Under the pieces are notes generated by a model. It saw only the letters and a program-made list of their open reading frames with translations, was not told the origin of the DNA and searched no databases. A stretch of 64,000 nucleotides of DNA. Source: Sclerurus mexicanus. Lineage: Eukaryota; Chordata; Aves; Passeriformes; Furnariidae. Position numbers and translations under genes: made by a program. This document shows positions 12,918 through 25,200 of the stretch, one piece after another. The DNA is taken from the NCBI GenBank assembly GCA_013396755.1, contig VWZF01003024.1, positions 1,860,001 through 1,924,000 on the forward strand. The letters run 5' to 3'. The stretch's first letter is position 1, and each line of letters begins with the position of its first letter.

Positions 12918-15900
12918 CTAGGACAAACTCTGTATCTCTTTGTAGTGCAAAGTACAGTGCGTCCTCAGGGTGGGAAAGAGCAAGTGACAAGATGAAAAAA
13001 AAGAGCAGTGGGCAGTTACAAGATAAATTTTAAGGTCTTTTGGCACTGTCAAGCCTTAGAGGCAAAAACCCCTGTAAATTGCCTTTTATGTATATCCCAG
13101 GAGAATGTTTTCTCCTTTGGCATATTGAATCTGTGTGTTTACTCATGTATTGAAATTGCTGCTTGGTCTGCAGTGTAAAGATAACATAAAATGAATCCTA
13201 AATACCAGATATAGGTTTACAGCCTGAGATGATCTCTAGAGCTGTCACCAGTTCTGGATTGTGGTTTTGCTGGGATGTAACATTTTGTGCTCTGCAGCTT
13301 CTGGACAATGCCAAGGCTAAAGGGATTTAGAGAAACTGCCCAACAGATGTAGGCTGGGAGACTGCTAGAGAAACACAGCAAGTAATGAGGAATTGCCAAG
13401 GAAGAGAAAAACAGTGTGGAGGGACAAGATTAAAAATGTAGGTTATTACCTTGCAAAGTTTGTCCTGCCTTGCTGTGTCAAAAGCTCTGCTAGGGACTGG
13501 AGTTCATGGGGACTTGGGGACTGACACGAGCAGGTCGCAGACTGTGATGGAGGAGTGAGAGCAAATCACAGTTCTCAGGCAGAGAGAAACTGATCTCATT
13601 CCTCAAGGTCACAGCAGCCACTGTGCACAAGATGAAATTGTTTTACCTCTGTCTTCATAGTGTCAAGATCACTTGCCTCAGTGGGGTGGAGGGAGGGAAG
13701 CCTCAGAACACAATGGCACCCAAGGGTGGCTGTCTTTGATGTGGTCCTGCATATCAAAAGTAACTCATCTTTCCTTGTCATGGTATTACCTGTGAGATTT
13801 TTGCCAGTGTCCCTGTTTACATACCCACAGCGTGGGAGCTCACAGCACTGCAGAAAGGAACTTTGCCCAAGGAGAGCTCTCTGCCTAGTCTGACATGCCA
13901 CGTTGCATGTCCCAGAGGTGATTTTTCCTCCATTCCTCAGGAGGATAAGTGCTCTTGGAAGTGGTACAGGTGTGTTGACAGCAGCTGTGGTCATCGAAAT
14001 GGGCTGTGCTGGCAGACACTACGTGGGCTACGTGGTGTTTGGGAAGGGAGCAGGGAAGGAGAGAGGTCGTTGCTCATATTGTGGGTACACCTCCTCCTTA
14101 CCCTGTGAGCCAGTAGCTGTGTTATTGCAGGGTTTCATTTGTGATTAATGAGCTATTATCAGCATTGTTAGAAAATCCACCATAGTTGTTTGTCACCAGA
14201 TAACATTCATCTCCTGTTCCATTCCTGCCTTTGGCTGTCAGGCTTTGGCTGACATCATACACTAAGGTGGAATCACTGGAAGGCAATGGATAAAAAGACC
14301 AGTTGCTCAGCAAAAGCACACCTGTGTGTGTTTGATAGCATTAATGCCAAGTAATTCATATTCCAAGATTGTAAACTGGCTCCAGATTAAATAATATGTC
14401 CTGCAAAGGAAATTACCAAGACATTGTTTCTTACTAACACTGAACAGGCATTTATTTTTTTTAATGAATTTTTGAGTACGAGCCTCGCGCTTCAGGACTG
14501 ACTCAACAATCCTCCCTTAATTAAAGTTTTGTTACGGCAGTGGGTCCTGGAAATTTCCAGAAAGTATTAGCCCTGTAACCTAAAGTCTCCTTCAGCTGAA
14601 CTCTGGATTTTTGCTGCATGCTGTGGTTACCTGTGTAACTCAGGGGAAGGCAGCATTAGATATGGTCTGACATCACCCTGGAGAATTGTGAAGATAGCAG
14701 AATTAATTTATTGGGTTATTGTTAACATGAATCTCCAACAGAAACCTCCCAATAGAAATGTTAACTCTGTTGTTTTGGATCCTGCCTCTGTAGAGTGTTT
14801 CAGAATTATGGGAATCACAAGTGTATTGCCAGACTGCCCTGAGAGGCTGTACATGAAGTTACCTCTCTGCTCCCTGTCTGCAAGAATAAATTACTGAAGC
14901 ATAGTGCTTTAAGCATGCTTGTGGTCAGATGTCAGACTGATACCAGAAAGAAAAGAAAACACCATAATTTTAAGAAATGTGATTAGAGTCAAGCAGCTTC
15001 TTTGAATTATCTTGAGTTGTGTGGACAGTATTTCATACTCATAAGACAAGAAAGTGTAACTATAAGCTTCTGGCATGAATCTGTGTGGGATGACACTTCG
15101 TCTACAATTTCGGTTCCCACTCGAGGTTTCTCTCTTGTCATCAGCAAGCAAACATCAGGCAGGTGAGCTAACCTTCTGTCTCATATTTGTCAGTCTGTGG
15201 ACAGCAGCAGGACATGCAGCATACAGAGGTTAGATAGGTCTTCAGCAGCAGTAGGGTTTAGATATTTTGTACATGGGCATGTTGAATAAATGCAATTTCT
15301 CATTTTGGCACCAGGCTCTACAGAAGGTATAGTGGTTCATTCTGTGTGTAGACATGTCTGCTGGCTATACATCACTCTTCTGTCCTGTTCTCCTTTCTTC
15401 TGTCGTCAAAATGTAAGATCGTAGAGATCTTACTCAACTTAGGCGATACCTCTCACCACAAATATTTTCATTAAAGTTGAGAGGATTACAGAGACACTGT
15501 AACACTGAGCATGCATAAAGATGCCTGCCACTTCCTGGCTTTAAATAGCTTTCAGGTCCCCTTAGCAACTGGGTTTTGTATGTGCCATGAGTGCTAATCC
15601 TCAGACTGGAGACATGCTGGAGAGTTAACATTGATGTCCTCTTCATGCTCCAGCTGTTACTCAGAGATTTGCTCACATTATATAATTAGATCAAATGATC
15701 CTCTCACATGTTTCTCTTTAATATTTCCTTGAGGGTGAATAGAAGGATTTACTTAAGAAATAGCTTTGTTATTTATTTTTCATTGGTTTGCTTAGGTTTG
15801 AAAACAGGTGCAGTTTCAAATCAATGCTGATACTGAAGGAAAACTTCACTCTGTTAGTTTGTGGTGGTATGCCATCCCACAAACACGTGAAATGATCCCC

Positions 15901-16411
15901 ACTTTTATTGTTTGTTGAATCACTGCATTTTAAATTAACATAAAGCCTCATCCACTTAAAAGTAGCTTTTCTCACCAGCCAGTGGCCTCATTCATTCTTA
16001 CGTCATATTAAAGACCTCCATTCTGTTGCCAGACAATTTGATCCAGAGTCTGATTTTGCCAAAAATATAGAGAAACCTCTCATTTTTCTAGCACTTTTCT
16101 CTCTCCATTTTAAGATAAAACATTCTTTCTAGTATATAACTGTCAATTACCTTCTAGAACAACAACTGCAGATTTTGTCTAGAGAATTAGTTAATGAAGG
16201 CAAGGAGAAAAGAGTATGATGCTATTTCATCATACTAAGGGGCAATGAAGCATCTGAGGCTTTTAACCTTGACTTTGAAATGGCTTTGTAATTATGTCTT
16301 CCTAAGACAGTAGGTTTTAAAGTCTGCTCGTCACTGGCTGAGTGGGAGAAAGAATCTTGTCATTCATGATGGCTGATAAATCGCTTGCCAGATCAAAATT
16401 AAGAATAACCT

Positions 16412-16436
16412 TTCAGCACCAGCTCTAGCACAGCCC
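16412..16436 (+). promoter_or_regulatory. Candidate split (expanded-spacing) RE1/REST site
   Basis: The sequence has a perfect left half-site TTCAGCACC, a 7-nt spacer and GCACAGCCC, which resembles the right half GGACAGCGCC with two mismatches. REST is known to accept half-sites at expanded spacing and to repress KCNQ2 and KCNQ3 transcription. The site sits in intron 1. It is a motif match only. Confidence 0.35.
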
Positions 16437-17071
16437 TCATCCTTTCTGCCTTCTCAGTGGGTACCAATGAGATTACAGTCAGTTTGCACATGACAAACCA
16501 AAAATAACCCCAGCAGTCTGTTAAAATTTAACTCCCCCAAAAGATTACATCCTCGCAAGCTCTGCAGCCTAGTGTAGTTCAGCTGATCAATGAGAGGTGA
16601 ATCATACGCTTTCTTTTTTTCAAAGTTTTTAAAAATCTCAATCAGAAAAGAATTTGTGTTGTGAACAGGGAATGATGTATCGTGGTGTAATATCCAGCAC
16701 AGATTGCATGGTAAAGTCTTTGCAGGATTAGAGCCCCAGGCCTCCAAAACTGACACAGTAAAATTCAAAACTAATTCTTTCCCCTAATAAAAACGTAGCT
16801 AAATTCTGTCTGCTTCCTTTCCCTAAGCCTTTTATTGCCCTGGTAGGTTTCTCTTATTCTGTACATATCTGACATTTGGAAAGCACATGAAACTGCAGCA
16901 TTAGCTAAGGGGCACCTCAATTCCTGTATTCCAAGTTATTACAATGAAAAGGGTTTTTTACAGTTGTAAGATATCTCTTTAAATTGTTCTTTAAGGCTTT
17001 TCCCATTCACCAGAGATAAAGGTTCTCAGAATTGCTGGGGTAAATATTCTTGAGGTAACAGCAAATAGGCT

Positions 17072-17088
17072 NNNNNNNNNNNNNNNNN
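17072..17088. other. Assembly gap (17 N)
   Basis: Seventeen undetermined bases sit immediately upstream of a poly-G tract. The N count need not reflect the true missing length. Confidence 0.99.
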
Positions 17089-17098
17089 GTAGACACGA

Positions 17099-17145
17099 GG
17101 GGGGGGGGGGTGGGGGGTGAAGAAAAAGAAAAAGAGAGAGAGAGA
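17099..17145. repeat. Poly-G tract followed by purine-rich (GA)n
   Basis: Twelve G, then T, then six G, followed by a gaaaaagaaaaagagagaga-type purine run. This G-quadruplex-prone sequence plausibly explains the adjacent gap. Confidence 0.9.
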
Positions 17146-17556
17146 AAACATGGAAGAAAAATAATCAGCAACTTTGAACATCTTGAGTTCAGTGCACAGT
17201 GACAGTGTGTTTGGGGCCATTTTCCCCAAAGAGGGAAATTACCAGACATCAGAAGTGCTTAGGCCACTGAAGCGTGGAGATTTTCACATGAAAGGGTTGG
17301 CTATAGGCTTTGCTGCCTGACTGTCACCATTTCTCTGAGCCTACTGTCTTTCATCATTGCCCTCTTTCTTTTCTTCTCCTCTTCGGCTCATGCTTTTAGC
17401 TCTGATCTTTCAGTTTTAAAGTCACTGAGAGTTTTGCCAGTAATTTCTATAAGCATAAGATCAATCTCTTACTTTCCTTTCATACTGTTTCTTAAGTTTC
17501 CAAATGTTTCTTTCTAGGCTTCATTTCCAAAAGCACAGGTGTTCATTCTGTCTAAT

Positions 17557-17706
17557 CCTTCCTTCCTTCCTTCCTTCCTTCCTTCCTTCCTTCTTTCCTT
17601 CCTTCCTTCCTTCCTTCCTNTTTCTTTCCCTCTCTCTCTTTCTTTTCTTCTTTCTTTTGTTGGGTTTTTTTTGGCATTTTTTGGTTTGGTTGGTTGGTTT
17701 TTTTTG
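17557..17706. repeat. (CCTT)n microsatellite with degenerate pyrimidine tail
   Basis: About fifteen CCTT units with one interruption, a single N at 17620, then ctctctctttcttttcttct-like sequence and a T/G-rich end (ttggttggttttttttg). The open frames here (17504-17787) are repeat translation and not genes. Confidence 0.95.
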
Positions 17707-18549
17707 CTAAATAGTAGAAACTTCACAAAATCAATTAATAATTTGATTTGCCATATTTCTTCAAGCATTTTGGGAAATCCTCTTTGAGATAAGGGTGATG
17801 ATCATGGTAGTTTACATCTTTCAGCTCTCCTACAAGTAGCAAACCAATGTCTATAGGATGTTTTGGTGCCAGAGAATAAATTCAGATACACATTCACATG
17901 CTCACTCCCACATACAAACCTGCCTGTAAGTAATTTGGTATTCATGTTAAAAATAAATAATTTCTGGTTGCTCACATCTAAGCTCTGTGAACAATTCATG
18001 CATTTAAAGTTGCTAAATTAAACCTTCCTGACTCCATAATGCTGGTACATCAAGCAGATGTGTTCCGGAGTACTACCCACTGCCTTGGTATCTGCTGAAT
18101 AGCTGCACATAAAGAGAGAACACTCATGTAACACTCTCTATAAATATAGCAACCAGCATACACTCTGGAGATGATGTGAGGGCTCCAAAGTTAAGTTTAG
18201 TTTGAGGTTTTGAGCTCAAATAAGAAATAAAACTGCCGTAAAAGATGTTATAATGATTGAATATACTTTCCAGATTAAACATCTTCACAACCCTATTTAA
18301 TTTCCTGTAATATTTTTAGCTCACATGAAAAGATGTTCTCCCTATTCATCAAAAGTTATTTTAAACCTGACAGGGGGAAAATGAAGCTACTGATGTCTGC
18401 TCCCTTTATTTAGTACTTTTCACTTGACATCCTGTGCTTTCACATCAGCTTCTTACAGCTGTTCTGGGAACCAGGGAGAAGAGCTGGTCAGTAAAATTGT
18501 AGAAAGTGTAAGAACATGGAATAAAGAGACAGATGTGCGTTTTGGACCT
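17707..18549 (+). other. KCNQ3 intron 1, segment D: no gene seen
   Basis: AT-rich unique intronic sequence between the microsatellite and a CR1 fragment. Nothing was recognised. Confidence 0.6.
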
Positions 18550-18910
18550 GAAGGTATACTGAGTAAGTTTGCTGATGATACCAAACTGGGAGAAGCTGTT
18601 GACTCACTCAAAGGAGGGAGGCCCTGGAGAGAGACCTTGACAAATTTGAGGGCTGAACAAGCACCAACCATGTGAAGTTTAACAAGGGCAGGTGACGGAT
18701 TCTGCACCTGGGACGGGGCAACCTGGGATGTGTGTAGAGACTGGAGAACAAGAGGTTGGAAAGCAGTGCCATGGAAAGGGACCTGGGGGTCCTGATCAGT
18801 GGCATGTTGAACATGAGTCAGCAGTGCCCTGGCAGCCCAGAGGGCCAACCCTGTCCTGAGGGGCATCAGGCAAAGCATCGCCAGCCAGGTGAGGGAGGTG
18901 GTTGTCCCAA
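18550..18910 (+). mobile_element. CR1 LINE internal fragment (reverse transcriptase C-terminal part), plus strand
   Basis: The translated frame shows SKFADDTKLGEAVDSLKG, the FADDTKLGGAVD motif of CR1 reverse transcriptase, followed by typical CR1 text ending caggtgagggaggtggttgt. The 3' part, including the ATTCTATGA tail, is missing, so this is an internal fragment rather than an ordinary 5'-truncated insertion. Frames are broken and the copy is inactive. Confidence 0.88.
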
Positions 18911-21900
18911 AAGCGTAGGTATGTATTTCATCTATACCTATGAAATAAACGTGTGAATCCTAGAAAATCTGTCTATACTTAATTTGTTCTTAGCTGAATG
19001 AAGGAAAGCTCATGTATGCAAAAAAATTCTGATCTGAAGCACTGCTACCTTACTAATTAGAACATTAGCTGAAGGAATTGTTATTGTGACTCCAGTCTAG
19101 CGAGGTTGCTGCACCATAAAAGCAAGTGGAGAGGAACCAATAACCTCCGGATTCAATCCTTTTTTAGCTGTTATTTCTTGCTTCTTCCTTTATCATCTAC
19201 TTATAAAGTTCAACTGATAGGGATTGCTGCTAAATCAGCCTATGAAGTCATTGCTGGATCTGATGGCTATAATATAAACCTTGCTTTTGAGCTGATAATG
19301 GAAAGATTAGTGCTGTAATAAAGGATAAATAGACAGACATGTGCAATTTATTCTCTGCTCTGTAAACTAGGGCACTAATAAAAACTGTGTGAGAAATAAA
19401 TAAATAAATAGAACAGAAAATCCTAAACAGCTTTCAGGAGGTAAGAAAACTTTTATATGTGACAGTATCCTCCAGCATTAAGAATTTCCACATATTTAAT
19501 AATTACAGAAAGAATAAAGCTGGCATGAGCTTAAGCAATGGAGCAAGGTTGAGATATGCAAGAGAATGTACAAGATAACTATTGCATTATTAATTTCTGC
19601 TGTGCAGGCCCAAGGGAAAAGCTGCTCCTGCTTTTGTGCACCATGGGACATGTCTTGCTTAAGGACAGTGCTTCAAAATTCCTGGCAAACAAATATTTGT
19701 GTTTGAAAGATTTCACACACTTTTGTATTCTTCTGTCCTGTGAAGGAAAGAACGTAGTGATCCATGCTGCAAGAAGGAACACAAGTTCCCTCAAGAGTCT
19801 AAAGAATGAAATATTTCTTAGCCTACCCCATAACTCCAATAATGGTGTGTGCAGAACTTAATCACATGTTTTCTATTGTGGACATGTTGAATCTCTTGTG
19901 GTAGATGAACAGCATCCACAGCCACATTACTTCTAGTTAGAGTACACTTAAAGCGGGCACCTTGAGACACATCTAATAACTTTGCAAGCAAGCTGAGTAT
20001 AACCATGGGCTTATTTTTAAAATGTCACAACAATCAAAACAGTGCCAGTAACTTAATGTGAAGTATTCACTATGAAAGCCTTTTAAATTTTGTTCTTGTG
20101 AGTAATTAACTTTATCATTGAACCTACCACAGCACCCTCAGGCTTCAAATAACTTGAAAACTAATAGTTACCAGGTCTCTCCTCCCCGCCCTCCCCACCT
20201 TGCCCCCAAATGAGCCACCTAGGACCAGCTCCTAATTTCCTGTTTAAAACCAAACAAACAAAAACCACAAACAAACAAAAAAAAACAAACAAAAACCCCC
20301 ACAAACGACTGTGAATATAGATCAGAATTTTGAACTTTTGTGGGACTACTACTTCTGGTAAGCGATGGAAAAATCAATTTGTAATCAGTCACGAGCATCT
20401 TGATCAAGACAACTCAGAAAACATCCCTGGAACAGTTAGACCCTATGACCTAAATAATTAAACAGTGTTGATTCAAGCCATGTTATACCAGATGCAAATG
20501 TACAGCCAATGCTGTAGATAGCCAAGGCTAATATCCCTATATCAGAGCATTGAGTTACTGGAGGGATCATCTGATTCAGTGTTTCACCCAAGAAAGTGTT
20601 ACAGCCTACTGCTCACTTGCTAATGTTTTCTACAGTCACATGGCAAGTGTGCCACCCTGTCCCTGGAGATGTCCTGGTGGGACGTGGAGGGAGAAAACCC
20701 TGACTTTCCACACACTTTAGATGCCTGTGTCAACCATCACAGTTGTCTGGGAGGTCAATAAATGTCTAGATCTGGCATTTGTCCCTCTGCAGCAGCCTTA
20801 ATTTTACAGGAAGAAGGAAAAGCTCTATACATCTGATGCAAACCTGCCCCATCATCCCAGTATTCAGGACTGCCAGAGGCACTGCAAGCTGTGAGCAAAG
20901 CATCAGTATTGTTGCTTTCTGCTCCAGACTTTCTGCTTCTGTTCACGTGCCTGAGATGAGACTCAGTGCATGATTTAGATATTCCATTCAGGCACCCAAA
21001 TATCTGTATGAGTTAAGTATATGCTACCCTACTAATCCAGCTGGTACGGTCTGTGCAGCTCAGGGCTGCTCTGCTCCCTAAGTGAGCTTCATTGGCTGGC
21101 TGGTCAGATGTGTCATGCTATACCTGAAAATGGATTTAACTCTCCACTCTGAGAGATTCATTATTACAGATTATTATTACTCTCTGCATTGATACCACAA
21201 TAGAAGGGAGTGGCAAAGCTTGAATTAGAAATAGGAATTCCTGTTCCCATGGATGTCAAGTAAAAATAGAAAAGTTATGTCAAGTCTGCGTCCCACTGTG
21301 CCCAGCACTCCTCTGTTACAGCGGAATGTCCTTCAGTAAAACCAGCTATTCCATTTAGGAGGGACTCAAAGATTTGTGGATTTTGAGGATATAAATATGT
21401 GAGTCTCAATAGAGTTGCTTAGCAGAGACTTAACTTCTTTGCTAGATTGTGTTCTGCATACAGACCTTCTCACTACTGCAAATTGGGTTTTATTTTTCTA
21501 AATCTACTTTATGGATGCTGAATTCTGTACCATTTCGACCTAGTTATTCATCTCAATAGAGCTCTTTCTTCAAAGAAAAACAAATAAAAATATTCCCTTC
21601 CTTATTGCCATTTTCCCCAGAAGGTTTGATAGAATTGTCTCTGTTTTAATCTGTCAGGTTAAACAGGGCTAATGGAATCTGAGATATTAATGAGTCAGTT
21701 GAGCAAAAGGGCCATCATACATTGTGTTGAGAAGCATTGTGGCAGATGCTGGTGAAACACTTCAGGAATAAAATTGGACCGGTCTGGAAAGGGCTGATAA
21801 CCTCTCCCAAAGACTTCAACTTCAGACTTCAAATGAAATATCACATGCTTACAGATGATCGTTCTGAATCGTGAATGCTGATTAATTGCTTATGGCAATG

Positions 21901-22131
21901 CAAAATGGCAGAAATACTTTAAAACAGCATCAGATTTACATAGGTACAAACACCGTGTGCTGTTGTTACTGCTCAGTTGTGTAAATCAGACCTCTGAAGA
22001 TACAGTGACCTCCAAAGAGCTTATCCAAAGTTCACCTTCAAGGAGGGCATGATTCATTTTCCACACTAACACAACTCGTCATTTACTAATGAACACGAAC
22101 TGGAGAGGAAAAAGGGGCACAGATAACTTAC
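18911..22131 (+). other. KCNQ3 intron 1, segment E: no plus-strand gene seen
   Basis: Intronic sequence with an A/C-rich (AAAC)n tract at 20246-20306 and a short (AAAT)n patch near 19393. On the minus strand, 20903-20950 could act as a continuation of the candidate antisense exon (see findings). The frame at 19106-19318 looks weakly protein-like but lacks recognisable homology. Confidence 0.55.
20246..20306. repeat. (AAAC)n A/C-rich simple repeat
   Basis: Repeated aaacaaac units with a short C run, in intron 1. Confidence 0.9.
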
Positions 22132-22221
22132 CTGTACCACACGCTTCAGCTGTTCCCCTGTTGTCCTCAGTGACTCCGTTAGCACATGGATCTGCAGCTG
22201 CAGACCCTTCAGTGCTTTTTC
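22132..22221 (-). CDS. Candidate antisense exon, coiled-coil-like 30 codons, unknown gene
   Basis: On the minus strand a 90-bp segment lies between gcatctccacag and a consensus donor TACAG|gtaagt. It is fully open in phase 0 and reads EKALKGLQLQIHVLTESLRT followed by TGEQLKRVVQ. The leucines, isoleucine and valines are spaced in heptad fashion (L, L, I, L, L, L, V), suggesting an amphipathic or coiled-coil helix. I do not recognise the protein. It could be an exon of a gene nested antisense in KCNQ3 intron 1, an old exon fragment, or chance. The exact donor plus open, helix-like coding makes chance less likely, but no transcript evidence is available. Confidence 0.4.
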
Positions 22222-25200
22222 CTGTGGAGATGCAGGTCTTACAGAAGTTCCACATGACACAGCCTCTGTAAGCACCTTTGCTGAATCACTTTAAAGTTAT
22301 TGACATACTCTCATTAGTTTAAAGGCAAGATGTTGAAAAAACCCCACTATTATAAAGGGATTTGCCCCACATTTCTATCCAGACCACATGTCTTGTTACG
22401 TGTTAAACCATCAGAGCAGCAGCTGACATTTTAGGGTTGAAATCCACTTTCTGTCCCTCTTCTGTCTTCCGAACAAATTGATAAAAAAAAAATCCCAGTG
22501 TTCATATAGAACTATCAGAGAAGAGAAGAGAAGCCCTCGAGTACATTTTGAAAGGCAGGTAATAAAGTGAGTAAGACCTCTGGCAGTGGTTTGATTTTTG
22601 TGAGGCTGAGTTACAGGGAGTAGTTTCATTTCTCCACTCAGAGAAAGGTCATGGCAGTGAGCATTTGGCCATCTTGGGAAGGTGTTATTAGGAGACCATG
22701 CTGGTGAACATCCAGACGGCATCTAAAAGTTGCACCAGTGTGTCTGTCATTAAAAGCCCATAACTCGAGATCATACTGAAGTAAGACTCCTATATTGATG
22801 TACTTAAAAATGGCTAATTTCACATGATATCTGAGATAATCTGGAGCTTCTGAGAAATTCCCAGTTCTGTTCTAGAGAGATATTTAAGAATGTTCTGTAT
22901 TCAGTGGCCTTCCCCTGGCCTCCAGATAATCCCATTTTCTGGGGTACTGGAAATGGACCAGAGTTGTGAATCCTTGTTGCCTGGCTGAACATCAGTGCCA
23001 AACTACAGCCTGATTATGAAGCACAAAGGAAAAATTAAGAGTCTAGTGTATGAACAGGTTTATAGGAACAGCATCAAGTCAAACTGGATTCAAAATCTGG
23101 TTAATTTGCAGGGAAATTCAGTCTATTAAGACAGTATTTTGTCTATGTCAATTTGTATATTCTAAGAAAAAACATTGCTCCATGCCACCACTGTCCATTT
23201 TATGTACAGCTTCTGTAATGTGAGATTTGCATGTGACCTTGCATTTTTTAGCACAAATCCTTTCTCCTCTTCTTCTCTCCCTGTGGATAAAGTGAGAGCA
23301 GCTCATCTGCTTTGCATTCTGCACAGTAAGAAATCCTTCCCTGACCAATTGATGTGAGCTTGTTTTGTGGCACCACTGGACCTGTGAATGGGTCATAGTT
23401 TACAGACCAGATTGTTAAGGAAAGCTGATGGGCAGTGTTGTCACATAGGCTAAGATCCAGTAATGACTCTACACTCTTCACTTATATAAAAATTTGAAAA
23501 ATTTCAAAAAGCTCTCATGGATTTAAAAAAACCCCCAAACTCAACAATTGGATTGTTTAAAGCAAAGACCTGATAGCTTTGTCTGACTTTCTTCAGTGCA
23601 GGCAGTGATTAAATACTGTGTGGGAAAGATCTCTCTTCCATTCTAGCTGTAATACTTCACACTTTTAGCTGGAAAAGTCCTGAGTCAAGTGCTCTGTGTC
23701 ACAGCCACACATTTGACCACCTCAGGTGAAAAATTATAGAGCTCTCTATGGAGTTACTGCCAGAAAATCCAGAGATCCTGCTTAATCTGAGAGAACTGAG
23801 CCATGTATCTGGCTCCACAGCAGCTGCATTATTAGGCCATCCTTCATTGCCCATAATTGAAACCCAGTAAACTGTTACCTGGACCTGGAGAGTACTGGGA
23901 GTTGTTGTGGGGTGCAGGTCATGTGCAGCCATGCATCTTTTCCTTACGCAGCTGCAAATCTTTGACCATGCTAAAAAATCCATTGGGTATGGCACCATGC
24001 AAGTTTTCTTCTGAATATCCCACTCCACGTGAAAACTGAGATCATTGCATGAAGTGCTCATGCTCACACCTAAAGGTGAGTGTGTGATGGAGTTTGAGAA
24101 GACATATGCAAAGAAGATACACTCCCAACTGGAAATTGTTTTTTCACTTGGCAATCCCACCTGGCTGAAACTGCTACGTTAGGTTGGAGGTGTTGGCATT
24201 TTTAGAAGTATGTTTTTTGCAATGTAGGGTCAAAAATTTAAAAAACAAAACAAAACAACTCAAAACAAAACAACTAACAAAACTCCCAAACTGGTTGAAG
24301 TCTTGGATAAAGAGTAAAGATTCCCTGTAAGAATCTGTCTTGCCACCAAATTGATATTTTCAGTTACCTACCTAAAAACTCTGTATCAGAGACTACAGAG
24401 GCTATTTCTGGACAGTGTTGCCTTCATATCAGAAATTCACTTTCAGCTATTTCACATTTGGATGACCTAAGATGTGAATGCCTGTGACAAAATGGAATTT
24501 GGTCCAGTGGAAGCAAGGGCAGGTAGGCTGTTTGACTGCGGTTTCCTGCTTGTTTGTTTTTATTGTCTCCTACCATCTTTTGATCTTCATTGATTTCAAA
24601 TGGGAAGGTAGAAATATCACGACTGTGTTCAGTCAAGGCAGAAGGCACAGCAGTGGGTTCAGAAGTTTCTCCCACGTGCATTCTTCGGTATTTTCTAAAA
24701 ACTTATTCAGAGGATATAACTCATTCCTCTCCCCTTTCTGAAGAAATGGGAAGGGTTTGTAGGGAGATCAGTGCATGACTGTATGAGAGATCCTAATTCC
24801 TGGATACCCCTGAGATTTTGTCATGTTTGGAAGTCAACTCTTTGACCTTTTGTCTCCCTAGACACAGCAGCGTTGGTGATATTTAAAGAGGTACCTTCCA
24901 GGAAATTCTTCTCCAGATGTTTAAGCATTCATATGGATGATTACCACTGTTACCTTAGGCACTTTATGCAATCTAAATTCACTTCTTTCCAGGGTTGGCT
25001 GAAGGCTGGGCACTTGACTGCTCAATTACAGGCTGACTTTCAATTGTCCTACACTTTTATTTTGCAAAATTTAGAGGAAACCAATGTATGAATCTTGAAG
25101 TTTACCTTAAAATGGCTCCACACAAGTTTATTAATGTCCTGTGGAGAGTGTCCTGTCAGAAGCATTTCTGAAACTCGTTTGATTTGTGGGTTTTGCTGCT

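Larger units (their letters stand above)
11597..17071 (+). other. KCNQ3 intron 1, segment C: no gene seen
   Basis: No supported exon. The segment contains a (GTTTT)n run at 12896-12917, a CpG-bearing AP-1/TTAATTAA-containing block at 14470-14565, a split RE1-like site at 16412-16436 and a 9-bp hairpin-capable inverted repeat at 16213-16236. The overlapping frames at 11679-12083 on both strands reflect GC-rich sequence, not a recognised gene. Confidence 0.6.

Noticed and set aside
14122..14319. 65-codon minus-strand frame rich in Asn/Ser glycosylation-like triplets
   Set aside because: Looks superficially protein-like but has no recognised homologue or clear splice acceptor.
16213..16236. Perfect 9-bp inverted repeat (AGTATGATG / CATCATACT, 6-nt loop)
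   Set aside because: Two or so such repeats are expected by chance in 64 kb; no terminator or RNA-gene context.
17504..17787. Overlapping frames rich in LPSFLPSF or RKEGRKE
   Set aside because: Translation of the CCTT microsatellite, not protein genes.
19106..19318. 70-codon plus-strand frame ending AFELIMERLVL
   Set aside because: Weakly protein-like tail, but no splice acceptor in phase with KCNQ3 and no recognised family.
23699..24160. 153-codon minus-strand open frame
   Set aside because: Starts with GTG, no recognisable motif or family; consistent with a chance frame in intronic DNA.
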